Positions 11,686 through 23,203 are shown, numbered from the stretch's first letter. The stretch is DNA of 64,000 nt from Phytophthora hibernalis (GCA_012656075.1 JAAKBF010000159.1:124001-188000); one strand, 5' to 3'. Numbers and translations: made by a program. Notes: generated from the letters alone by a model not told the origin.

Positions 11686-11990
11686 AGAGTGAATGTCGAC
11701 TTCAACACAGTGATGGATGTTGAAATAAATCATCCAATTATATAGCTATAACATAGGTGTAGCTGATCGTGTGGTCATCCACAATCACATAGATTAGATC
11801 TTGTTTCACAAGATCAAACCAAGACCGTACTTACACAGGATCATTTCTATAGTACCTTCTATTCTACTTTCTTTCCAAAAGTAGACAATTTCAATAACTT
11901 TGATGATCGTATTCGACTTCATTCATTGACTCGGGATGTCGGTGGTTCGTGCTGGGTTCTCTTTTGGACTCGGCCTCCCCTCTTGATGAA
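11686..11990 (+). repeat. LTR-like repeat, copy B
   Basis: This is the inverted partner of 1-306, about 97% identical; the few differences are substitutions plus single-base length changes in G runs. It is A/T-rich, noncoding and starts with an abrupt loss of homology at 11686. The right-hand limit is unknown because the partner copy is cut by the window edge. It may be a solo LTR. The two copies bracket the PX/TTLL/FYVE gene block in opposite orientation. Confidence 0.5.
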
Positions 11991-12226
11991 CGTCCGCTGT
12001 CGCTATTCCAAGGCAGCGTGAGTGAGTGGAGTGATATGAGAAGTTGTTGCTATACCTTTTTTCACTAGACTCTTCAAATTACAACAATCACTTTTTATTT
12101 GTACTGTAACACCTACTTTGAGCTATGCGTATGGGTACTTCGATACTTCAGCTTTACCGGCTTCCATGATCAAATGCAACTACGCAGGCATCGGTAGATT
12201 ACATTCGTTGTTAGTGATGCTTGTCG

Positions 12227-14020
12227 TTAGTACGAGTTCGAACTCGAACTGAGACTCGAATTGTACGCGCCATCGTACGCATCGTCCGTGCCTAAGAACA
12301 TGTGCAGATAGCTTTCCGGTATCGTGAGGTTGAAACCAGGCATTTCACCCACACACGACTTGTCCATGAGTTTCAGATCTCCGCCGTTGCGCACGTACGA
12401 AGCCAGCACTTTCATGCCACACGTATTGCTGTCCATAACACCTGCAATCATCTGAGTCGACACGATCGTTGCGTGCGTGGCGTAGTCGAAGGCGATAAGC
12501 TCTTTGTTCTCACCGTCAAGCGCATTCAGCAGATACTCAGCATACTTGTGCGGGGTCTGTCAACTTTCCGCTGAGAAGAAGGACACTGGCTTGACTTGGA
12601 ATCGTTGCAGTCTTGTTCCAGTACTGGTCGCGTTTGTATACGATGCCGTCAGCGTCGTAGGTACCGACGCCCAGTTCCTCGCATGCTGGAGAGGTTTCTT
12701 TCGCGAAGGCGCAGTACAGCGAGTTCATCCATGAAAGACTTCCGTCACAGATTCTTGTGTTCTCAAAGCGCGCCTCCATTTCGATGTAAATGGGGTAGGC
12801 GACTCCCACTTCTCGGAGAAAATGATGAGGTAGTAGAGCAGGTCGGATAAAAGGAGCTGTCTTGTTTGACCGGGCCATAAGTGTAGACAGTCGAGAAGAA
12901 TTGGGCCAGCACTTCGACATCCTCGGGCGCGCAGCGGTTGAGTCTGTAAACGACCGGTGGAATAAGCGAGCGTCGGTAAGCATTCTTTATCACAATGCCC
13001 AAGATGGACCGAAGGCTAGTTGAAGGGGATCGCCCGTCATATTGCTCATGAGCGCAGCACAGGTCGAGTTTGGGTCGTTGTCGAACCGCTGAATCAAGCT
13101 CTGAAGGGTATTATTGAGACTCTTTGACTCAAAACGCATCTTGCACTCATGGTCTTCTTCGCAAAGCGCCAGAAAAGCATCGCCCACTTCACCAGCGTAT
13201 ATGTCCCACTCAGACCAGAACATGAATTCATTGGCGGGAGCTCCAGAACTTGTTGCAACTCCGTCCAAAACGTACCCAGTCACCGCTGGAGGAGCGAGAT
13301 TCATCAGGCGCTCGACTAAAATGGTGCCGTAACTCACACCATACACGATAGTATTTGCACCGTTCGAATACGTCGAAATGAACGTAGCAAGATCCGTAGC
13401 AGCGGTTGTCACTGAGAACGACGCAAGGTCGCCATACTTGTTGTGAAGATCTTCAGCACATGCGGCCACCTCGGATGGAACAATTGCAGTGCCAAAGGGG
13501 ACCCAGTCGTCGTGACTTGTGCGGCCACACAGTCCAGCCGAGTACTCCGCCCAGTGCCGCGATGATCCATCGTATACACGTTCACGGCTCCTTCTAGCTT
13601 GGAATGCAGTGTCACCATGGGGGTTTCCACTACAAGCAACGACACACACGTGATCAATCACAACAATGTTTAGTCTTCACGAACGACACACCAACTTACT
13701 TGCAGTCGAAGAGTAACCAGGTCCCCCTGAAGTAGCCACACATTGGAAGCAGTGCTAGGGTCGCCTACAGTTGCTGGCAAGCGTTTCACGAACAGGTCGA
13801 CCTTCGAATTCACCGACGATGGGGTCTCGCAGATGCCAGGATAGCACAGCGGTGCACTGTACACCGCACATTCAGCATCTTCCGTCGAGCTTCCTTGATC
13901 AGAAAACGTATAGTCGGAGCAAGGGTACCATCCGTTCAAGTAGTTCGTCGAGGAAAAGTTGGACGCAGCGGCTGCTTGCGCGAGTATCATCGCGGGAGCG
14001 ATGACCTGGTGAAGTTTCAT
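12227..14020 (-). CDS. Secreted serine peptidase, family S33 (alpha/beta hydrolase)
   Basis: The protein begins with a signal peptide (MKLHQVIAPAMILAQAAAAS) from the ATG at 14020 and carries many N-glycosylation sequons, so it is probably secreted. S33 enzymes are prolyl/tripeptidyl aminopeptidases with an alpha/beta hydrolase fold. Visible signatures are WLLQG (the oxyanion loop, truncated by a frame break), DHRGTGRS, the nucleophile elbow YGVSYGT (catalytic Ser), SGKL before the acid loop, and ATHATI with the catalytic His near the C-terminus. One GT-AG intron (13630-13699) interrupts the gene. Frame breaks occur at CCCCC 13723-13727 and GGGG 13497-13500 and near 13010, 12830-12860 and 12560, each consistent with a missing base. 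The gene is annotated as one CDS because the pieces are collinear with the family. Confidence 0.8.
13630..13699 (-). other. Spliceosomal intron in the S33 peptidase gene
   Basis: On the minus strand the donor GTAAGT begins at 13699 and the acceptor ...TTGCTTGTAG ends at 13630 (70 bp). Joining the flanks continues the conserved family sequence after the oxyanion loop, and the intron itself contains an in-frame stop. Confidence 0.75.
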
Positions 14021-14058
14021 CTTTGGGGAAAAGAAAAGCTGGTAGTTGTAGGCAGCAA

Positions 14059-14074
14059 GGAAAATTGGAAATGG
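14059..14074 (-). promoter_or_regulatory. Inr/FPR-like core promoter of the S33 peptidase gene
   Basis: Read on the minus strand this is CCATTTCCAATTTTCC, matching the oomycete initiator YCAYTYY followed by a flanking element AWTTTNC. It lies about 40 bp upstream of the ATG, the usual position for a transcription start in these genomes. Confidence 0.5.
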
Positions 14075-14382
14075 TGCTTCCTGTAGTGCTCGTGCGTTCA
14101 CCGTCTTGGTCTAAATACCAGTCGTTGCACAATATTAAAGGAGATGCGGCATCTACGGCGATGCATTGCTAAAATATGCAACGCCTTGCACTGCATCAAC
14201 AATGTTGACGGTGCAAAAATTTAACGTGACACCCTTTTCGTGACAAGTCCAAAAGTAATTTCCCGTGCGAATACCAATCGTTTATCTCAAATTGATCATT
14301 TTGAATGTTACCGGTAAACAACAATGGACAAACTGACTTCTCTGGAAATCGTCCTTCAAAACTGGCGGATTTCTATGGTGTG

Positions 14383-14467
14383 GCCTTTCTAAGTTGCAAC
14401 TACTAAGTCCCACGACCCCATGCGTCGTGGGACTTAGTAGAAACATCGATTTGCAACTTAGAAAGGT
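14383..14467. repeat. Fold-back inverted repeat (two-part hairpin)
   Basis: CCTTTCTAAGTTGCAA (14384-14399) pairs with TTGCAACTTAGAAAGG (about 14451-14466), and CTACTAAGTCCCACGAC pairs with GTCGTGGGACTTAGTAG. Together they form a nearly complete 85-bp hairpin with one bulge, like a miniature fold-back element. Confidence 0.65.
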
Positions 14468-14590
14468 ACCTTAAGTAGTTAGTAAGTTCAAGTGATTTCG
14501 TGATCTTGGACGGTTTGTTGTCCATTATTACCCGGTCAATAATAAATATGTGCTATACCTTCCGATAGTGAGGTGATCTGTTAATGCAAG

Positions 14591-14630
14591 GTTACGTGGC
14601 AGATATAAAATCTAACATCTGCCACATAAC
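14591..14630. repeat. Short inverted repeat around ATATAAAATCT
   Basis: GTTACGTGGCAGAT (14591-14604) pairs with ATCTGCCACATAAC (14617-14630) at 13 of 14 positions, with ATATAAAATCT-type sequence in the loop. A similar design (CTCTGG, ATATAAAAT, CCAGAG) occurs at about 24735-24755. Confidence 0.4.
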
Positions 14631-14875
14631 ATTTGTAAAACATTTAAAACATACAGCGTTAGGACCGCACAACCACGAGTTGATGAGAATCTTAGTTATA
14701 CCAGACTGCATTTCATCAAGAGTTTTGGGTAGCAAATTTGCAAACCGTTGAAACCCTCCCGTGTGCATATCCCTCACGAGGCATAGACAAAATCTTGATA
14801 TTCCACGAAACATCCCATCTGGGCGGCAGATGTGTTGTGAAATAATTCAACGTGTCCACCCTACTACTTCACGTC

Positions 14876-15631
14876 ATGTTGTTAACGGTGATCGCTCTTC
14901 TTGTGAGTACAAGTACCGACGCAGCCGCGCAGACCAATATTACGGCGGTGACTTCGCAAAGCTCCCCGAACTGGGGTGACGAGATCATGACAGATTACAA
15001 CGATGCCAGCAAAGGGAGCTCCGTGCGGGTCGAAAAATTCTGCGGAGGAGAGAGCCAACTTGTTGCCAAAGTTTTTTAGAACGTCAAAGTGGAATGATGA
15101 CTTGAGGGCGAAAAGACCGACGACTACGTCATGAAGGCGCTGAAATTGAAGGGGTTAAGTGGAAGTGACCTCACTAAGAACAAGAACTACAAGTACTTCC
15201 TGAAATTTGTGGAGAAGGCCGAGAGAATTCGGCTTAACAAGTACGACGTACCAAGTCTGGAAAGCGTTGGGCATGCAAGAGGTCCGCACCTCAATCGGAT
15301 CAAGAAAACCGACGAATTAAAAATCTACAAGCGGTACGTGAATGTATATGACGACGCAATTTTCGATAACTTGAAGGGTGGATACAACCCTCCTCCTTTG
15401 ATGGTCTCCAGAGGTGACTCGGACGCGGAGATGACAGCAAGAGTGCGAATTATGGCTGAATCAAAGAGGACCGAAGCGTATGCGAAGCTAGCACTGGGGA
15501 TGACTGTACACTGCAAACCGGCGGTCACACTGAAAGGTGACGTGCTCAAGAAGCATGAAGACTACGGTTGTTTTGATCTGTTTCTGAAGGAGACCGCGAA
15601 AGAAACGGCGAGGGAAAAGAAGAAAGAATAA
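14876..15631 (+). CDS. RXLR-EER effector-like gene with frame breaks
   Basis: RXLR effectors are secreted oomycete proteins that enter host cells. The frame from the ATG at 14876 opens with a signal peptide ending in Ala-rich sequence. An Arg-Glu-Leu-Arg motif is present at 15013-15024, but one frame away from the signal peptide. Glu-Glu-Arg lies at 15045-15053 in the third frame, and the C-terminal domain from about 15116 (containing LKGLSGSDL, YKYFLKFVEKAE, RLNKYDVPS) is back in the first frame. So three frame changes of the same sense separate the modules, two of them next to A runs (aaa at 15011, aaaaa at 15032-15036). The modules are in canonical order and spacing, so this is either a functional gene with sequence errors or a very recently broken one. 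The C-terminus ends in a Lys/Glu-rich tail. As it stands, stop codons at 15077 and 15092 truncate it. Confidence 0.6.
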
Positions 15632-16105
15632 GCATCTGACGTTGAGCAGGGCTCAACTGAACAGTGATAATTGAAAGTCCAATAACGATGTTGCCGCTGC
15701 AAACATGCATCACTGCAAACAACGGTATCAAACTAGGATCTAGGCAAGAAATGCTGTGAATCTCTTTGCAGCACTTTAGTGATGTTTGATGAAATTGGGT
15801 CTTTTTACTACAGAAATGACCCATTGTAAGCCCTACTCTTGATTGTAATGCCTCCATTCAGTAATAAAGCTGCAAATTGTCTATCCACCCACTCCGGTTA
15901 TTCGTACTTTGAAGTATACACAGTGGCGGTTTCTATCACACCCTTTCAGAACAACTCCACAATCAACCAATTTACTATACAGTATACTCATCCGGTGGTG
16001 CAACCTGTGGCTCTTGCTCGTCCAGACTTCTATCCACCGCAACTATCCCGTCTGTGGTGCTTGTAGCTCTCCGTCACTCCCCTCTTGCGTCCGACGCAAG
16101 CCCCA
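15632..16105. other. Intergenic DNA upstream of the mitochondrial carrier
   Basis: No gene is supported. An initiator-like GTCACTCCCC lies at about 16072-16081, some 25 bp before the carrier ATG. Confidence 0.35.
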
Positions 16106-17118
16106 ATGACACCAGCGGTTGCTCCTCTCCCAGGTGTCATGACGTGCAACGGTCTCCGCTCAGGCAGTCGCCCCACGGCCACCGCCACGTCCGCAGTAGC
16201 CGCCGCGTCGCCCGCCGTTCGCGCGTTGTGCTCTGGCGCCGTGGCGGGCGTCGTGGCTGACTCGATGCTGCACCCGCTGGAGGTCATTAACCTGCGTATG
16301 AAGATCCAGCAACAGCCCAGTGCCAAGTACAGTGGAATCCTGCGCTCTGTCCGCACAATTCTCAAGGAGGAGGGGTTCGTGGCTACTTTGGAGGTCTCAG
16401 CACCACGTTACTGGCCTCTCCAGTGTGTGCCGCAATGTACTTTGGCACGTACGAGACGCTGAAAGCCACTGCAGCTCCATTGGTGCCGGAGGAGCATCGT
16501 GGAGTGGTCTACTTCCTGGCTGGAGCAGCTAGTGAGGTCCTCATTTCAGCTATCAGTGTCCCTTCGGAGGTCATCAAGTCACGACTGCAACTTGGACGCA
16601 ACCCACACAATGCCAGTGGAGGTGTCGTCAAGTATACGCAGAACTACAAGGGTACTACACATGCAGTCAGGTCCATTTTGAGGTCGGAGGGGATTCGAGG
16701 ACTCTACACAGGCTACTCGGCATGTCTGAGCGTCGACACGTTCTTCTCGGCCTTCTCGTTCCTGTTCTACGAGACGTTGAAGCACAGGTACCAGAATTAC
16801 TTGGGCGAAGAGCGACAGTTGAATTCGGTCGAGTCGTTGGGTGTGGGTGCTGTGGCGGGTGGAATGTCGGCGTTCCTCACCAACCCGTTGGATGTCATCA
16901 CGGTGCGCCTCATGACGCAGGGCAAGGACAAAAAGTACTTGGGGCTGCGAGATTGCTTCGTCAAGTCGGTGAGCAGGGAAGGACCGATGGTTTTGTGGCG
17001 CGGCGCGTCGTGCCGAATTGTGTCCATCATGCCCACCACGGGCATCTGCTTCGGCGTGTACGAGACCATCAAGCACACGTTCTTCAACGGCGATCTGGAC
17101 GAATTCGACCTCGAGTGA
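16106..17118 (+). CDS. Mitochondrial carrier family protein (SLC25), one frame break
   Basis: Mitochondrial carriers exchange metabolites across the inner membrane through three repeats of about 100 residues. All three signature loops are visible: PLEVINLR, PSEVIKSR and PLDVITVR, each at the end of the first helix of a repeat, with GLYTGY and LWRGASCR-type second-helix starts. Total length is about 335 residues, normal for the family. The frame changes at the GG at 16381-16382, right before the conserved second-helix segment YFGGLSTTLL, and one missing G explains it. Some features (PSEVIKSRLQLG, FLFYETLKHR) recall the S-adenosylmethionine carrier subfamily, but the substrate cannot be assigned with confidence. 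The start was chosen as the first ATG. The gene is convergent with RPA32, 213 bp away. Confidence 0.85.
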
Positions 17119-17331
17119 CACGAACGTGTGAAGATTAACTAAACGTGGAGGGAGCGTATACAATAGAACCAACCATTATTCAAAGCACGCTGGGCTTCAA
17201 CAACTTGTCATCACCTTCCTGCAAGACATCCTTCAAAGTAAAACACAAAAACTTCAGGAGATAACACGTGAAAGGGTGCTGACTAATTAGTTAGGAGGTA
17301 GGACTTCAACTGCTCCTTCCTGTTGCAGCTC

Positions 17332-18193
17332 CTAGGCCGTGCGCTTGAAGTGGTGCTCGTCGATGGTCGAGTACACGTGTCCCTCGCTGGTCAAGTAGTT
17401 GAGCACACTGCGCATCTGGTCTTCAGTCATCTGTCCGCGTAGGTCCGAGAAGATCTGATCCGTCTTGAGACCGCGGTCACTGGTGCACGTGCCCAGGACG
17501 TCCAGGATGGCTTTCTGCTCGGGGGTGAAGCTGGCGTCCATCATGCCGTAGTCCACACCTCCATTAAAGCCTGCATTGGGCTGGTTCCACTGAGTTCCCC
17601 GGGTGCCGCCTTAGTAGGCGTGTTAAACGACGTCATAGAGACGTCCGTGGAGCCCTGGTTGAGTGCCCCTTGGTGTTGTAGCAGTGCACGTAGACCACCT
17701 CCAGAAGGTGATGCGACAGCTCGTTCATGTCTTCCACAGGGGTCACATTGAAGCACGAGAGACTGGACTTGCCCTGGAACGACCGCAGCTTCCCCACCAC
17801 CCGCACGTAGCTGCCTTCCTGCAGTCGGTTAAGTTCGTTCTCACTGGCGTCGGCGTCATCTGCAGGCACAAAGTACTGGCAGTCGAAGGCGCCCGAGCCG
17901 TCGTCCAATTGGAAGCGCAGACTGGTCGAGTGTGGCGCTAAGTTAGTGAGTAGTCCTACAAGTCGCACAGTCGAGAGCTCTTGGCCGTCCAGACGTTGCG
18001 CGTCGTCGTCACTGGAGGGGCCTAACGTCAGCAGCTGACGGATCGTCACTGGGAGGATGCTCTGCACACCACCACTGCGCTTCGTGGGTGTGGACTGACT
18101 ACCTGACGGCTGGCTGGACATGAAGCCACCGCCCCCGCCATTGCCAGAGTAGTCGTCGTTGCCGTACGCCTCGTAGCCGCCCCCGTAGTTCAT
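17332..18193 (-). CDS. RPA2: Replication protein A 32-kDa subunit
   Basis: RPA32 is the middle subunit of the heterotrimeric single-stranded-DNA-binding complex used in replication and repair. The N-terminus (from the ATG at 18193) is Gly/Tyr/Ser-rich, as in the phosphorylated N-terminus of RPA32. An OB fold follows (ILPVTIRQLL, VRLVGLLTNL, FQLDDGSGAFDCQYF, GSYVRVVGKLRSFQGKSSL), then a linker, then a winged-helix domain (TPEQKAILDVL, GLKTDQIFSDL, EDQMRSVLNYLTSEGHVYSTID) that binds repair partners. Length is about 285 residues, as expected. Two frame breaks, at CCCC 17666-17669 and near 17605, are each explained by one missing G; collinearity with the family is otherwise complete. Confidence 0.88.
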
Positions 18194-18352
18194 GGTCGGA
18201 ATTGGCGTTTTGGTTGGCGACAAAAATATTGTTCTAGACAGATGGTACAAGGTACCAACTGAATTCGTACTTAAAATGGTCGATAGTAAGTTCGAGGTTT
18301 AAAAACGTTTCCGCGTGTGGTTATGTTTGAGTTGAACGACCAATGGTATGTA

Positions 18353-19932
18353 CACTCCCGGACAGAATATTACGGCCACCGACATTTTTGCTATAACTTT
18401 TTTCTACTGGGAGTTGAGGCTTGCTGTTTAGATATGTGCTGTAGGCACCCTAGTGAAGCATAGTTACGATTAGAAGTTTGCGAAGTTCGAGCTGCGAGGG
18501 GAGGCTCCCATACAAAAAACATTTGTGGACCTGGACACAATATACGGCCAACCAAACCCATACAAAAATTAAGTCAAACGTCATGAAAAGATTGTGTAAT
18601 TTGCTATTAGTAGTGCGTTGTGTTGCCCTGCTTGGAGATGACTTCGATGCAGCGTCTTGGCATCGAGTCTATGAGCTTGCGCAAGTAAGTAACGTCAACA
18701 GCCTCCCACGCCGCATAAATAGCCGCTGTCAGTTCCGCAACGCTGTCGTACTGCTTGCCATTATGATAGACGATCTGAGCCATCATGGCCCACACGTTCT
18801 CGATTGGGTTCAAGTCCGGAGAGCGGGCAGGCCAGTCGAGAACGCGGATGCCTTCCTCCTCAAAGAATGTGGTCGTGAACTTGGAGCGGTGGATAGACGC
18901 GTTGTCTTGCTGGTAGATGTAGTCCACGCCATGATGGAGGTGCGCGAACGGGAGCATGTACTCCGACACTGTGTACACGTAGTGCTCGGACGCCTGTCGC
19001 CCTTGGAGAACTGCGAGCTTCGACTTTCCGGCTGCACTAAAGCTCCCCAAATCATTACAGACCCCCACCGTTCTACCGTCGCACAGTCTGTCTGGTAGGT
19101 CGCCGTATATCACGCCAGTAATGGCGAAGACCATCTGGCCCATCGAGATTGAATTTCTTCTCGTCAGAGAAGACGATTGTGGGCCACATGTCAGGCTGTA
19201 CAATCATCCGCTTGGCCCAATCCAAACGAGCTAGCTTGTGCTGCTTGGTCAGGGAGGGTGTTGTCCATCTTGGCGTAATCCAGCCAGTCAACACCAGCCA
19301 GAAGACGGCGGATCGTTCGAGCCGTGCACGAGCACGAAAGCTCCTCCTTCAGACGCGTGGAGCTGTAGTCTCCGGTGGAAGCCTTGCGCACGATGCGGCG
19401 TGTCTGCCGTTTGGTTAGCGACGGCTTCCGGCCTGCTGTACGACGCCGCGTCGAGCCTGTCTTCAGAGCTCTCTGCACGCAGTCCCTTGAGCGCTTCGTC
19501 TTCTCGGCAATAGCTCGGATGCTGAAGCCGCCCTCGCTCAGTCCTTGATCCGTCCGCGCTCCGCCTCGGTCAGCGATGGTCCTCTGCCCATCCGGTTGGG
19601 GAATGACAGTGAGAGCACAAGGTGGTCGAGCAGGGAGCGGCAACAGCTTGCCAGTGGACTGGTGGTTCTGAGAGCATTTACTTTACGACACAATCTTTTC
19701 ATGACGTTTGACTTAATTTTTGTATGGGTCTGGCTGGCCGTATATTGTGTCCAGGTCCACAAATGTTTTTTTTGTATGAGAGCCTCCCTCGCAGCTCGAA
19801 CTTCGCAAACTTCTAATCGTAACTATGCTTCACTAGGGTGCCTACAGCACATATCGAAACAGCAAGCCTCAACTCCCAGTAGAAAAAGTTATAGCAAAAA
19901 TGTCGGTGGCCGTAATATTCTGTCCGGGAGTG
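18353..19932 (-). mobile_element. Tc1-like DNA transposon with long terminal inverted repeats
   Basis: The element begins CACTCCCGGACAG and ends CTGTCCGGGAGTG, flanked by TA on both sides (18351-18352 and 19933-19934), the Tc1/mariner target duplication. The inverted repeats are unusually long, about 245 bp each (18353-18597 and 19688-19932), and highly similar, so the copy is fairly young. It carries a single transposase gene on the minus strand. Total length is 1,580 bp. Confidence 0.9.
18607..19591 (-). CDS. Tc1-like DD34E transposase, with frame breaks
   Basis: The transposase cuts and pastes the element at TA sites. It starts at the ATG at 19591 (MGRGPSLTEAERGRI), followed by a helix-turn-helix DNA-binding part (GFSIRAIAEKTKRSRDCVQ and a second HTH with RRTAGRKPSL). 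The catalytic triad is visible: Asp in FSDEKKFNLDG, Asp in YQQDNASIH, and Glu in SPDLNPIENVW, with 34 residues between the last two (DD34E). About 325 residues, normal for the family. Coding is spread over three frames with breaks near 19545, 19270 and 19140, so as printed it would not make active protein. Confidence 0.85.
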
Positions 19933-19934
19933 TA

Positions 19935-20950
19935 TTAGGTATTGTGAGTTCGACTCAAAACTGGATTGTTCGATTCGTTAATCGACCCCCGGCAAACCAG
20001 CGGCGAATCGATCACTTGGCTTTACTATCGGGACCGATAGACAGGCCGTAGTCGGATTCGTACTTAACAGAACAACCAAAACAAGTGATTTGACTTGGCT
20101 TTTGTATTGGGTCGATCTTTGTCGACCCAACGCAATAGACCTAATTCGGGAACAGCTCCGGGTCGGGTGTGAAATTTGATTCTACTTCCAAACTAAGTTT
20201 CAAAGGGGCGATATGAAAATATCGACTCTCGTTTCACATTGTATCCGTTTAAAACATCATTATGTGAAGTTCCTAACTGTAAACATAAACGACTCTTTTC
20301 CTTCTTGCTTTTCAGTATGGTACTGTACATTGGTGTGATCCCAATCTGCCGACAGCATATCAGTACAACAATTGGTCATGTCACTGCAACAGTAGCGATC
20401 TAGATCACCGAAGAGGTTTAGCACCTCGAACAATTCCCGACGGTACGGAACTCGCACAGAATCAGATTTCACCGCTGACGCTTAGATCGCTGCATCAATT
20501 ATTTATGAAAGCAAGCAAATTAGATTCGTAAGCTCTTTCTATCAACTCTGCATGGAGGCCATGCCATGCAGTTCCAACTGCTTTAACACAGTCGCAGCCT
20601 CAGTGGCAGTATCCACCTAGAAATCGCGCGGCGGTGTTGGATATAGTTCTTGTATATGCTTCCCTGGAACAACACGATCTTCTAGGAGACTCATGCCCTG
20701 CTTTGAGCGTGTTGCTCGAAGACGATAAATACGCAAAGTGTTGCTCGAACGGGGATATTTATCTGAACCTGGAACAAATCGGTCACCGTTTATTAGAAGC
20801 TCATACTTCGTACATTATTACGATGGCCTAAGCATCAACACATGCAAGAGTGGTGACCTCCTCTGAGATATCGACAAGCCGAGGAATGCTCGTGTGTGGC
20901 GCAGTGACTGCGGATGCGATGGGCATTTAAAATGCGTGCTGTATGACGCA
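19935..20950. other. Intergenic DNA
   Basis: Mostly A/T-rich sequence. A 65-codon frame at 20634-20831 has no recognisable content. No gene, RNA or element is supported. Confidence 0.35.
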
Positions 20951-21750
20951 TGTTACAGGTACACACCCGAATCTACTAAAACTTAATAGTTATATGGGAA
21001 CCTGCTGTGGTGTTGTGATTCACAGAAAACGTCGTTAGTTCGGCTTCCACGCAACAGCACAACAATTCGCCGAATCAGGTCGGCGATGTTGGGCTTGCGC
21101 AGGGTTCCTGTCGGTTCCCTTTGCGGTTCGCCCCAGCCGGGGTTCAGTTGAGTGTTGTCCCAACACCAAGCTCCAAACTCTCCAGAGACTCGCCTGAGCG
21201 GGGCAGTCTCTGTGCTAAACCCTGTGCCCTCCACCAAAAGATGGACGGCAGCGCGAGCACTTTACAGGTCACCAGGCGCAGATTACGCCCAGGTAGGAGG
21301 TTACGGTGTCCTGGGTTGTGCAGACCCACCGTCTCGTCGAATCAACGAGACTTGTCTTCGCTTGGTATCGAGAAGTGCCCACCCCGGGCCGACCTTGATC
21401 TCTTGGCGCTACCAGGCGGCTCCCCTACAGCCTATGCCTCTCGGGGAACGACGGCAGACATAATCCAGCCGACGCAGGCATTTACCGGAAAAGTGTACGC
21501 TGTTCTTCGACTTAGAAGCTTCTGCTCTGATTGTTATCTCTATGTCTGTGGAGAGCCCTTCGGGCTCTTCCCTATGTTCTTCTATCGGTCATAAACAAAT
21601 ATCTAATGAAATGGAGTCGTTTCAGATCTCTCTGCGACTCTTCGCTCAGCTCCGTCCCTTGGTGTCGAGCTGTTTTCCTACCTCTCAGCGACTTTTCGCC
21701 CAGATCCTGATTTATCCCCCAATTGGTATATCTCCATCGAGGCATATTCT

Positions 21751-21985
21751 CGCCAAGTCGACTTTCGCTGAGTCCAACTTTCGCCGAGTCCAACTATCGC
21801 CGAGTCGATTTTCGCCGAGTCGATTTTCGCCGAGTCCGTCCATCGCTGAGTCCGTCCTTCGCTGAGTCCAGCTAGGTGCGATCCCCGTTTAAATCCGTTC
21901 CCTGTTGAGTGCGATGTATCCACTTGGCGATGTATCCACTTGGTGGTGTACCCTCTTGATCCTCTTGAGTGCGATGTACCCACTG
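21751..21985. repeat. Imperfect tandem repeats (CGCCGAGTC and GCGATGTAYCCACTTGG types)
   Basis: From 21751 to about 21870 a 17-19-bp unit with core TTCGCCGAGTC recurs at least six times with drift. It is followed to 21985 by two or three copies of a unit around GCGATGTATCCACTTGG. Confidence 0.6.
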
Positions 21986-23050
21986 GTCAAGCTTAGGCAT
22001 CCCTAGTGTAGGGTTACCCAAAATCTGGATTTCCCTACACCACACTGGTCCCTTTTGCCACATCGTATAAACTTTCAAATCGTCTTGAGGAGGGATGTCA
22101 TCTTTCTACAAATCATGAAAGTCGGAGATACCGGAAACTACATCCGCATCACCCTTAGAAACCCTGAAAGCGGTGACACAAGCCTAATCTGAGCTACGTG
22201 TAACCCTGCTTGGTCCTGGGTTTAAGCCAGCGTGCTGCGCACACGGATCGTTAAACCGCAGGCGTTGTTTCGGCTTGCCAAGCGAGTTGGCTTCCATTCC
22301 CTCTTTCTCCAGGGGATGGGTGGTTTGTACTGAAACGTGTCTACAATTACCCCGTACGCCGGGCTGGTCTGTATGCTTAGCAACTTGTCCGCCTTGGACG
22401 TTAACCGAAGTCGTGATGTCTCAAGGAATCAACTGTAGCTCCCTACGCCGGTAGTTTGCTTGACCAAGCGCACCACCTACTTGTATTCTGCTTGGCACTG
22501 CAACAACTACTGGTCGAACTAGTAATCTTGATGCTATCTACACCGACACTTCCAGTACGCTCACTTAGCCACCTGGGTTCACGCCCACAGATGCCTACCC
22601 TTACACCGCAGCGTACAGCAAACTTGTCGACACACTGGCCGCCCTCCCTTCCGTCTCCGAGCGCAGCACTCGCTTTGCCTACTCGCTCCAACTAACAGTC
22701 GACCCGTCGGTCTACTGCAGCTCTCAGTCGTCGTCCAACATCACCGTAGGCTCCACCGATTCTCGGTTCCGCTCCTTCGATCTCGCCTCCCTTGGTCGGA
22801 ACTCTGCACTGGTCGCTTCTCCGCTCCAATGCGAACTCGGTTGTGTTGGCTGCTGGACTTGCCTGCCTCGCCGCCAATTTGGTTGTGTCAACTCTCTATC
22901 TCGCTCTCCGCTCTCTCGTTCTCCGATCTTACTCCAGACGCCCTTTCGTCGAGCGGTCGCCACTCTTAGTCAGCAACTTGTACTTTCGCCTAGCGGTCGC
23001 TGTCCTCAATCAGCAACTGCTCCTCCTTACAGCAATTTTTTAGGTATCGC

Positions 23051-23203
23051 TAACTGAATTCGCTGAATCTCCTTGACTGAATTCGCTGAATCTCCTTTAC
23101 TGAGTTAGCTGAACTCGATGTACTGAATTCGCTGAGCTCGACGTACTGAATTCGCTGTCACTGTACTGAATTAGCTGAGCTCCAGTACTGAATTCGCTGA
23201 CGT
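23051..23203. repeat. Minisatellite, core TACTGAATTCGCTGA
   Basis: At least six degenerate copies of a 20-28-bp unit built on CTGAATTCGCTGA are visible, with the variant TTAGCTGA. Confidence 0.7.

Noticed and set aside
16579..17172. Long minus-strand frame opposite the mitochondrial carrier
   Set aside because: It is a shadow of the carrier's GC-rich third positions; composition is His/Arg-rich nonsense and it has no domain.
22190..22290. tRNA-like word (TTTAAGCCAGCG) in the repeat block
   Set aside because: No cloverleaf arms or A/B box pair could be assembled around it.
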